Positions 15,308 through 21,581 of a stretch of DNA of 25,338 bases are shown one piece after another. Position 1 is the stretch's first letter. Every line of letters begins with the position of its first letter. The DNA comes from Nanoarchaeota archaeon. GTDB taxonomy: Archaea; EX4484-52; LFW-46. Made by a program: the position numbers and the translations under genes. The stretch is taken from the NCBI GenBank assembly GCA_018897155.1, contig JAHILE010000015.1, positions 1-25,338 of the forward strand, given 5' to 3'. The notes under the pieces were generated by a model that was not told where the DNA came from, searched no databases, and worked only from the letters and a program-made list of their open reading frames with translations.

Positions 15308-15661
15308 ATGATTAATCTCAAGATAAAGTTCATACCGTATGAAAAGACAACGGGCGATAATTTCGGAAAGCTGATAAAAGATCTGAAAAAAGACACCATA
15401 ATACTAATTGATGCAAAACTATCGCCCGCACATGAGGCAGAACTCATAAAAATAACAATGGAGCACATTTCTGAAAAATTTGCAGGCATTGAATTAAGCT
15501 CTATTGAAGTAATGCCTGAAAAGGGCAGTGCATCTAGCAAAATAAGGGATTTCCTGTTTCAGATAACCACTGGAAAAAAGCGAGGCATGACCGTTATAGG
15601 CCCTGCCAGAATAATACGTAAAATCGAAAAGAATCCGCAAGAGCTGCTAGTATATGTCTGA
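15308..15661 (+). CDS. DUF2073 protein (OapB-type)
   Basis: 117 residues from ATG 15308, with GGTGAT at 15301-15306 immediately before it; a GTG at 15302 is the alternative. The protein is a compact alpha/beta domain: 'KIKFIPYEK', 'TIILIDAKLSPAHEAELIK', a helix ending in 'GIELSSIEV', 'SKIRDFLFQI' and 'RGMTVIGPARIIRKI'. This matches what I remember of archaeal DUF2073, which is almost always beside the Era-like GTPase. It starts 8 bases after the GTPase stop, so the pair is one operon. No catalytic residues are evident. It ends 13 bases before the convergent Zn-ribbon gene that completes the usual trio. Confidence 0.78.
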   Translation: MINLKIKFIPYEKTTGDNFGKLIKDLKKDTIILIDAKLSPAHEAELIKITMEHISEKFAGIELSSIEVMPEKGSASSKIRDFLFQITTGKKRGMTVIGPARIIRKIEKNPQELLVYV

Positions 15662-15674
15662 TAGGTTTGATAAT

Positions 15675-16136
15675 TCATTTTTTAGTTGCCCCGAATTTCT
15701 CCGCAATAACTGAGAAGTCTATCTCGTATTTGCCCGCGCCCACTTTAACAACAATGGGCTTCTGATTGAATAGGGTTTCAACATTTATCCGGTATTTTCC
15801 GGGCTTTATGACTCTTATTGCTTCGATATCAAGCACAACTGTTTCTTCTTCTTGTTCTCCTTTTTCTTGTTTATTTTTACGTTCTTTTATTTTCCCATCT
15901 TTTATTTCTATGCTTTTTCTCTCCCACACCCTTATTGGCAGTATGCTTCGAATATCTCGTTCTATCTCTTTCATTTCCTTTTTAGTTATGCGCGACACTT
16001 CCTCTTCGACTTCAGGAACATAACCCTCTCTCACAAAGAAAAAGAACCGCCCGCCGCATGAATCACACCCTGTAGTGAGAAGATAATTGGCATCGTCATC
16101 ATGCAGTTTCCCGCATTTTGTGCATTTGTTGGGCAT
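15675..16136 (-). CDS. DUF2072 Zn-ribbon protein (OapC-type)
   Basis: 153 residues from ATG 16136. I prefer this start to the more upstream one because it begins right at the ribbon ('MPNKCTKCGK') and has an AT box about 24 nt away. The zinc ribbon uses C5, C8, C24 and C27. It is followed by 'GGRFFFFVREGYV', an acidic and basic helix (45-70), a charged low-complexity linker (80-100, Lys/Glu/Gln) and a C-terminal beta-rich domain ending in 'GKYEIDFSVIAEKFG'. This matches the archaeal Zn-ribbon family grouped with the neighbouring GTPase and DUF2073 protein. Here it is convergent with those two genes rather than in the same operon. The molecular function is unknown. Confidence 0.78.
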   Translation of the reverse strand: MPNKCTKCGKLHDDDANYLLTTGCDSCGGRFFFFVREGYVPEVEEEVSRITKKEMKEIERDIRSILPIRVWERKSIEIKDGKIKERKNKQEKGEQEEETVVLDIEAIRVIKPGKYRINVETLFNQKPIVVKVGAGKYEIDFSVIAEKFGATKK

Positions 16137-16154
16137 GGTTAATATTGGTGAACA

Positions 16155-16166
16155 CATATTAAAATA
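16155..16166. promoter_or_regulatory. Central AT box shared by oapC (minus) and the U32 gene (plus)
   Basis: CATATTAAAATA in a 50-base divergent gap, centred about 24 nt from the oapC ATG and 27 nt from the U32 ATG. It is suitable for leaderless transcripts in both directions. Confidence 0.45.
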
Positions 16167-16186
16167 CATGCGGACAATCAAATCCT

Positions 16187-18112
16187 ATGACTAAAGTCGA
16201 GCTCCTGCTGCCGGCAGGAAACGAGAACAGCCTTCGAGCGGCAGTAAACAACGGCGCAGACGCGGTATATCTTGGCATGAACCGGTTTAACGCGCGGCAG
16301 TCCGCAGGCAATTTTAATGAAAGAAACATAGCATCCGCCATCGATTATTGCCATAAAAGAAATGTCAGAGTATATGTAACATTCAATACACTCGTAAAAA
16401 ACGACGAACTTCCCGAATATTTCCGGTTAATGAATGTGGCCCATTCTGCAAAAGCAGATGCATTAATAATACAAGATCCATGCTTTGTTCAGATAATAAA
16501 ACAGAACTTTCCAGGCATGAAAATCCATCTTTCAACACAGACAACAACCACGAACAGCGCATCAATTCCTGATGGCATCAACCGCGTAGTGCTTGCGCGC
16601 GAGATTTCAATCGCAGAAATTGCAGAAATCTCGAAAAAATATGAAACAGAATGTTTTGTGCACGGAGCGCTTTGTTTTTCATACAGCGGCCAGTGCCTGT
16701 TCTCATCCATTGCCGGCGGAAGAAGCGGAAACCGCGGAATGTGCGCCCAGCCATGCAGGATGAAGTACAATAACAAATATGCCTTGAGCACAATGGATTT
16801 GTGCCTGCTTGAAAAGATTCCGGAATTAATCAATGCAGGCTTCTCATCATTAAAGGTAGAAGGCAGGATGCGCAGCCCGCTTTATGTGGCTACAGTTGCG
16901 CGGATTTACAGAAAATATATTGAAGCATATTATGGCGGAGCTTTTTCAGTTAATAATAAAACAATTGATAAAAAAGATCTCGAAGAACTAATGCTTGCGT
17001 TCAACCGCGAATTCACAACAGGATTTAGCTTTTGCGACAGCATTCTTGATTCCGGAAAGCCTATGAACCGCGGCATATTTCTTGGAACGCTCCAACAGGG
17101 CAAACTGAAACTGAGAACGAATCTAAAAGTTGGCGACGGCGTCGGCATCTGGATTAGCGATAAAGTTGTTGGTTGCACGCAGAACAAAATCACAAAAGAC
17201 GGCGCGAATGTACTGGAGGCAAACGATGGCGATATCATAGAACTCGATACACTGGGCGCGCCTGATGGCAGCCCGGTATACAAGACGTCTTCGGTTGATA
17301 TGAAATTCGCGCTTGGTGATGAAATAATGCCGATTAATGCGAATCTGCAAAAAACAAAAATTACCCTGCCACAGTTTGAAAATATTGCAAATAACGACGG
17401 CGTCAAAATCTTTGCAAAATGCTACAACAAAACATCCGCGCTTTTATCTGACAAATCAGGAGCTGATGTGGTATATTACGATGTTCAAAAAGCCGATTGC
17501 TCGGAAGTAAAAAAGCAATTGAAAAACTCCAAATTTTTTGTTTACACGCCGCGCATTCTTTCGGATACGCAGATTATTGAAATCGCAGAAAAAATAAAAG
17601 AGATAAAGCCGGAAGGCGTTCTTGTCGGAAACCGCGGACTTTTGAGATTTCTTGAAGGGTATGAACTGCATCTGGATTATTCGTTCAACTGTTTCAATGA
17701 TATTGACCTGAATTTCTATCGCGGCGTGCCCATAATTTCGCCGGAATTGAATTTCAAGGAAGTTTCTGCGCTCAAAAACAAGCGCATTATTGTCCTTGCG
17801 CATGGCGATATTGTGATTATGAACAGCAGGCAGAAATTGAAAGCGCCAGAGCTTGTTGATGAAGAAGGCAGGCATTTTCGAGTCAGAAATAACAATGGAA
17901 TAACAGAAATCATTAACTCAAAGCAATTGGGATTGTTCAATAAGGCGCGCAATTATCTCGATTCCGGCATAAACTATTTCTATATTGACACTGAGAATGA
18001 TGCGGATAAATTTGTGCGCATCTACCGCAAAATCCTTTCAGGCGAGCAGTTCGACGACAAAAAAATCAAAAAAGGATATACTACGGGGCATTTTGACAGG
18101 GGAGTGGCTTAA
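16187..18112 (+). CDS. U32-family protein (RlhA/TrhP-like RNA hydroxylation type)
   Basis: 641 residues. The U32 signature is present as 'ECFVHGALCFSYSGQCLFS' (155-173), and the four cysteines C163, C170, C186 and C190 fit the Fe-S site of the family. The N-terminal TIM-barrel part begins 'VELLLPAGNENSLRAAVNNGADAVYLG'. The long C-terminal region (about 280-640) makes the overall length close to E. coli RlhA, which hydroxylates 23S rRNA, rather than to the shorter tRNA-acting TrhP. The old 'peptidase' label is probably misleading. An RNA substrate is inference from the bacterial relatives. It is divergent from oapC and reads outwards from a shared AT box. Confidence 0.85.
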   Translation: MTKVELLLPAGNENSLRAAVNNGADAVYLGMNRFNARQSAGNFNERNIASAIDYCHKRNVRVYVTFNTLVKNDELPEYFRLMNVAHSAKADALIIQDPCFVQIIKQNFPGMKIHLSTQTTTTNSASIPDGINRVVLAREISIAEIAEISKKYETECFVHGALCFSYSGQCLFSSIAGGRSGNRGMCAQPCRMKYNNKYALSTMDLCLLEKIPELINAGFSSLKVEGRMRSPLYVATVARIYRKYIEAYYGGAFSVNNKTIDKKDLEELMLAFNREFTTGFSFCDSILDSGKPMNRGIFLGTLQQGKLKLRTNLKVGDGVGIWISDKVVGCTQNKITKDGANVLEANDGDIIELDTLGAPDGSPVYKTSSVDMKFALGDEIMPINANLQKTKITLPQFENIANNDGVKIFAKCYNKTSALLSDKSGADVVYYDVQKADCSEVKKQLKNSKFFVYTPRILSDTQIIEIAEKIKEIKPEGVLVGNRGLLRFLEGYELHLDYSFNCFNDIDLNFYRGVPIISPELNFKEVSALKNKRIIVLAHGDIVIMNSRQKLKAPELVDEEGRHFRVRNNNGITEIINSKQLGLFNKARNYLDSGINYFYIDTENDADKFVRIYRKILSGEQFDDKKIKKGYTTGHFDRGVA

Positions 18113-18127
18113 TCGCGCGTTTAAAAG

Positions 18128-18192
18128 ATTTATAAAGATTATGTTCTTAGTTAGGCGTATGTTTTACTCCTTAGTGGTGTAAAAAAGTGATC
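18128..18192 (+). promoter_or_regulatory. Promoter and Shine-Dalgarno of the small Zn-ribbon gene
   Basis: TTTATAAAG (18129-18137) is a good TATA box and GTGAT (18187-18191) lies 4 nt before ATG 18196. The implied leader is about 35-40 nt, longer than elsewhere in the window. Confidence 0.4.
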
Positions 18193-18195
18193 TCT

Positions 18196-18474
18196 ATGAA
18201 AATTCGCGAAGTAATTCAGGAATTCATGCCATGTGAAGTGTGTGGGAATAGAGACATACATAAATTCTATTTTCATGTTTTTGTGCACAAAGGCTCCCAA
18301 CCATATGTGAAATGCTGCGAATGCGAAGAGGAATATTATTCTACACGAGCAAGAAAGATTATAACGAAAATAGAAGATGTAAGAACTGTACAAAAGGATA
18401 GCTACAAAAATATCTTTGAAAAAGATAATAGTGAACCTTCACGTTCTGTTGTGGATATATTGCGCGGGCTTTAA
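18196..18474 (+). CDS. Small Zn-ribbon protein, unknown function
   Basis: 92 residues from ATG 18196, chosen because GTGAT sits 4 nt upstream. The GTG at 18187 that would add three residues is part of that Shine-Dalgarno. Two cysteine knuckles, 'PCEVCG' and 'CCECE' about 30 residues apart, form a zinc ribbon. The region between them has 'HKFYFHVFVHKG', alternating hydrophobic and charged. The C-terminal half is charged and helical. I do not recognise a named family. It could be a nucleic-acid-binding or transcription-related protein, but nothing in the sequence proves it. It is convergent with the DUF4349 gene, 13 bases apart. Confidence 0.65.
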   Translation: MKIREVIQEFMPCEVCGNRDIHKFYFHVFVHKGSQPYVKCCECEEEYYSTRARKIITKIEDVRTVQKDSYKNIFEKDNSEPSRSVVDILRGL

Positions 18475-18487
18475 CAGCAGATACAAA

Positions 18488-19465
18488 TTATACTTTGCCA
18501 GATACTTTACCATACACACCCATTAGAATCCTATATCCAAAAATCACCGGTATCACAAAAAGTATTATGTAAATCACGTATTTCACTGCGCTAACAAACA
18601 CCGCGATGCTGCCGGTAAATATATCCATCAAAGAGTTTGAGATGTCGGACAATGCATTTTTCGCTTTCATGCGCAATTGGTTTCCAATATTTTCAGGCAT
18701 TATTTTAACTGTCTTTTTCTCAACAAGCGCGATAGTTATTGTCGCATATTCGCTTCTTGCCTGTTTGTCAGAAAGTGATGACGTGTATTGCCTCTCAAGG
18801 CGCTTAAGCTCAAGCTCATTTTGTGTGATTTTAAAAAGAAGATTTATTTGGTTTTCATCAAGCTTTATTTGCATAGTTCTATTTCTGATTTCGGCGTAAT
18901 TGCCATAAGCAGTATTTATTATGCTCAATTCATCTATTTCTCTTTGCGTAGATACTCTGTAAAATGAAACTGTAAAGTCCTTCTCATCATAGCGATTTTT
19001 CAAAGAATCAACAAAGCTCTGGAATTTCGCTTCTGGGACTCTTGCGCGCAAATTGATATTCGTGCTGTAGTCATTGTCGGATTTGCGCGTGTCTTCTATA
19101 TATCCGCCAGAAGATTCCGCAAGCGAACGGATTGCTGTTGAGTCGCTTTCTGCATTTTTTGTGTCAATGGTCATCGAGCCTTCCTTGACTTCTACATAAG
19201 AACCTGAAGACGATGAGGGTGCGGAATTTGATTGATAATTAGTGCCAAAGCCTCCGGCAGCGTTTTTATACGATGCAGATTCTTGTGCAATAGATGAAGA
19301 AACGCCAAGAGACATGCCATCCGATCGCATACTAGTCCCTGATTTTGTCAAAGATCCTGATGTAGCAGACAAGAACCATAAAAAAATAACAATCAATAAA
19401 AGCGCGCCTAAAATCGCGGCAAGTTTGTTCGCCTTTAGAAACGCCATAGTTTTTTCAGAAAGCAT
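18488..19465 (-). CDS. DUF4349-type membrane-anchored protein
   Basis: 325 residues. There is a membrane helix at about 15-34 ('LAAILGALLLIVIFLWFLSA'), then a Ser/Gly-rich linker to about residue 90. A folded region follows ('VEVKEGSMTIDTKNAESDS... ESSGGYIEDTRK... LRARVPEAKFQSFVDSL'), then a long coiled coil (about 180-240, Glu/Lys/Leu-rich), and a second membrane helix near residues 290-315. This is the layout of the DUF4349 family, an envelope protein of unknown role found in bacteria and archaea. The coiled-coil hairpin is probably extracytoplasmic, with both ends in the membrane. The TATA run at 19484-19497, 26 nt upstream, supports the start. It follows uvrC on the same strand but has its own promoter. 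Confidence 0.82.
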   Translation of the reverse strand: MLSEKTMAFLKANKLAAILGALLLIVIFLWFLSATSGSLTKSGTSMRSDGMSLGVSSSIAQESASYKNAAGGFGTNYQSNSAPSSSSGSYVEVKEGSMTIDTKNAESDSTAIRSLAESSGGYIEDTRKSDNDYSTNINLRARVPEAKFQSFVDSLKNRYDEKDFTVSFYRVSTQREIDELSIINTAYGNYAEIRNRTMQIKLDENQINLLFKITQNELELKRLERQYTSSLSDKQARSEYATITIALVEKKTVKIMPENIGNQLRMKAKNALSDISNSLMDIFTGSIAVFVSAVKYVIYIILFVIPVIFGYRILMGVYGKVSGKV

Positions 19466-19483
19466 AGATATTATTGTGATGAA

Positions 19484-19497
19484 TATGTATATATATA
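19484..19497 (-). promoter_or_regulatory. TATA box of the DUF4349 gene
   Basis: An alternating AT run (TATGTATATATATA on plus) centred about 26 nt upstream of the minus-strand ATG at 19465. It lies in the 48-base gap after uvrC. Confidence 0.5.
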
Positions 19498-19513
19498 CTC
19501 GAATAATTTTGAA

Positions 19514-21196
19514 TCATTTAATGTTCTTTCTTCTCAAAAGTTTATGGTATGATATCGCAAACCTGTGCGCTTCATCCCTCATTCTTTGCATCAGCCGGAG
19601 CGCCGCGCTTCTTCGCTCGAGAATAAGCGGCTTTGCTCGCCCGGGAAGATATATTTCCTCCTCGCGCTTTGCAAGAGCAGCCAAAGGAATATCAACGCCT
19701 ACGTCAGCCATTGCAGAGATTGCTGCGCTTAGTTGCGGCGCGCCTCCGTCAACAACAACCAAATTCGGCAATGGCTTGTTTTCGCGCACAAGACGGGAGT
19801 ACCTTCGCCAGACAATTTCCTGCATTGAAGCGAAATCGTCCTGCCCTGGAACACCCAATATCCTGAAGCGGCGGTAATTGGATTTATCCGGCTCAGCATT
19901 CCTGAACTGCACCATGGCGCCGACAAGCCATTTTCCAGATATATTTGACACGTCAAAGAATTCAATAACAATTGGCACTGACGAAAGTCCGAGAGCATCT
20001 TTTAACTCTATGAGTTCTGCGGCGCATTTCGCGCCAATGTCGTGAGTTATGTTTTTCAAGAGCATCTCAAGAATCTTCTTTTTGGTTCCTGCCTTTGGCA
20101 CAGAAAGCTCAACCATTTTTCCTGAAATCGTTCCAAAATAATCCGCAAGAACTCTAATATCTTTTGGCTCCTCGGGCAGAATTATTTTTTCCGGCATCGG
20201 AGCGCTGTAATAATGCAGCTTCAAAAAATCAGCCAAAAATTTGCGCGGCTCGTCCTGAGATTTTGCCTCATGCTTTGTCCGGCCCAAAAGAATGCCTCGC
20301 CGGATGTTGAAAACCTGCACAAAATATATGCCGTCTGCGCGCACGTAATTGATAACATCCTCATTATATTCCCGCTCGCGATCAATTTTCTGGCGCACTG
20401 AAAGGATTTCAACAGACGCGATTTCATCGCGGTAAATTTTTGCTGCTTCGTAATTCTGTGCGCTTGATGCCCCTCGCATTTTTTCGCGCAAATCAAGAAT
20501 CACATCATCAACATTTCCGCGCAAAAATGAAACCGCTTTCTCGACATTTTTTCTATAATCCTCTTTTGTTATATTTTCTATGCATGGCTCGCTGCATTTT
20601 CCTGTGAAGCAGGAAAAGCTTCGAGCGAAGCGAGATGATTTTGAACCATTCATAATTTGCATTGGGTTCGAAAGCTTCGAGTGAAGCGCAGCGGAACGAG
20701 ATGATAATTTTGTGTCGTGCTTGAGGCATCTGTATTTTGGCAGTGCCCTACAAATCCGGATGCCAAATATCTCAATAGCCAATTTCACGGCTCTGCGCGC
20801 TGATTTTACATCCGTATATGGACCAAGATATAAAGACACCTTACTCTTTTTCTCGCGCGTAATAAAAATTCTCGGAAACTCTTCCTCAAGCGTAATTCTG
20901 ATATGCGGATAGCCCGAGCTGTCCTTCAAATCTATGTTATATTTGGGCTTGTGCTCCCAAATAAGCTTTGCCTCAAGAATTAAGGCCTCGACTTCGTTGT
21001 CGGTAATTATATATTCAATGCTTTCTGCTTCCTGAATGAGCTGGCTGGTTTTCATATCATGCGGCCGTGATGGAGTATATGATGCTACGCGCTTTCTTAT
21101 GTTCTTTGCCTTGCCGACGTAGATGATAACCGCTTCAGAATTGCGCATGATATAAATGCCCGGTTCATTTGGGGCTTTGTTCGTATTTTTGAGCAT
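19514..21196 (-). CDS. uvrC: Excinuclease ABC subunit C, no HhH domain, with in-frame insertion
   Basis: 560 residues; UvrC makes both incisions in nucleotide excision repair. The N-terminal GIY-YIG nuclease domain (about 9-90) shows 'PGIYIMRN', 'IIYVGKAKNIRKRV' and the Glu near 'NEVEALILEAKLI'. The Cys cluster is 'RCL' plus 'GKCSEPC'. A UVR motif lies near 240-265. The RNase H-like second nuclease shows 'FFDVSNISG', 'LVVVDGG' and 'RDEAHRFA'. The chain ends soon after that last motif, so the C-terminal helix-hairpin-helix pair of typical UvrC is missing and there is no room for it before the next gene. Residues about 160-195 are an extra Ser/Lys-rich stretch between the Cys motifs, encoded by the palindromic repeat. 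It is divergent from DUF1232 and next to uvrB. Confidence 0.96.
   Translation of the reverse strand: MLKNTNKAPNEPGIYIMRNSEAVIIYVGKAKNIRKRVASYTPSRPHDMKTSQLIQEAESIEYIITDNEVEALILEAKLIWEHKPKYNIDLKDSSGYPHIRITLEEEFPRIFITREKKSKVSLYLGPYTDVKSARRAVKLAIEIFGIRICRALPKYRCLKHDTKLSSRSAALHSKLSNPMQIMNGSKSSRFARSFSCFTGKCSEPCIENITKEDYRKNVEKAVSFLRGNVDDVILDLREKMRGASSAQNYEAAKIYRDEIASVEILSVRQKIDREREYNEDVINYVRADGIYFVQVFNIRRGILLGRTKHEAKSQDEPRKFLADFLKLHYYSAPMPEKIILPEEPKDIRVLADYFGTISGKMVELSVPKAGTKKKILEMLLKNITHDIGAKCAAELIELKDALGLSSVPIVIEFFDVSNISGKWLVGAMVQFRNAEPDKSNYRRFRILGVPGQDDFASMQEIVWRRYSRLVRENKPLPNLVVVDGGAPQLSAAISAMADVGVDIPLAALAKREEEIYLPGRAKPLILERRSAALRLMQRMRDEAHRFAISYHKLLRRKNIK
20612..20719. repeat. Double palindromic repeat element inside uvrC
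   Basis: A 108-base stretch holding a partial unit followed by a full unit. Unit A: AAAGCTTCGAGCGAAGC (from 20615), with a perfect GCTTCG/CGAAGC hairpin, then GAGATGA. Unit B: TTTTGAACC (20639-20647) paired with GGTTCGAAA (20665-20673, one mismatch), then GCTTCGAGTGAAGC and, after a 9-base insertion, GAGATGAT. The unit matches the one at the end of uvrA block by block. Here it lies in the opposite orientation relative to the coding strand, yet keeps the frame open and encodes the extra UvrC residues. Confidence 0.75.
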
Positions 21197-21217
21197 GTGC
21201 TATATTGGATACGCAGC

Positions 21218-21229
21218 AATTAAAAATAA
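21218..21229. promoter_or_regulatory. Central AT box shared by uvrC (minus) and DUF1232 (plus)
   Basis: AATTAAAAATAA in a 51-base divergent gap, centred about 28 nt from the uvrC ATG and 24 nt from the DUF1232 ATG. Confidence 0.45.
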
Positions 21230-21247
21230 TCTCTCCAATAATTAGTC

Positions 21248-21532
21248 ATGGGCAAGTTCAACGGATTCAAGGCAAATATCAAAAATTATCTCAAATTATA
21301 CAACGCGCTATATCGCGACAAAAGAACCCCGCGCATTTCAAAAATTTTCCTGTTTATTGCCTTGGCGTATCTTGCAACGCCATTTGACATAATTCCTGAC
21401 TTTATTCCTGTGCTCGGGCAGCTTGATGATTTGATAATTATTCCTTTGTGCATTTACCTTTCTGTGAAATCAATACCCAAGCCGCTGTATAATGAGCACT
21501 ACAAAAGAATTTTTGGAAAACGAAGCGCATAA
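21248..21532 (+). CDS. DUF1232 small membrane protein
   Basis: 94 residues. 'LAYLATPFDIIPDFIPVLGQ' followed by 'LDDLIIIPLCIYL' is the characteristic DUF1232 core (Y-x-x-x-P-x-D-I-I-P-D-x-I-P-x-x-G-x-x-D-D). The hydrophobic stretch suggests one or two membrane-embedded helices after a basic N-terminus. The family is widespread and of unknown function. It is divergent from uvrC and 49 bases ahead of uvrB. Confidence 0.9.
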   Translation: MGKFNGFKANIKNYLKLYNALYRDKRTPRISKIFLFIALAYLATPFDIIPDFIPVLGQLDDLIIIPLCIYLSVKSIPKPLYNEHYKRIFGKRSA

Positions 21533-21551
21533 TTTTATTCGAATCATAGTC

Positions 21552-21559
21552 TTTTTATT
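21552..21559 (+). promoter_or_regulatory. TATA-like box of uvrB
   Basis: TTTTTATT, centred about 26 nt upstream of ATG 21582. With no Shine-Dalgarno present, it suggests a leaderless message. Confidence 0.35.
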
Positions 21560-21581
21560 CTTCTTCACATATCATTAATTC

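Noticed and set aside
16137-16181. Upstream start extending the Zn-ribbon protein by 15 residues
   Set aside because: The extension would cover the shared divergent promoter, and the fold begins right after ATG 16136.
13132-20719. CRISPR array made of the repeated units in uvrA and uvrC
   Set aside because: Only two or three units, far apart, inside coding genes, without regular unique spacers or cas genes.
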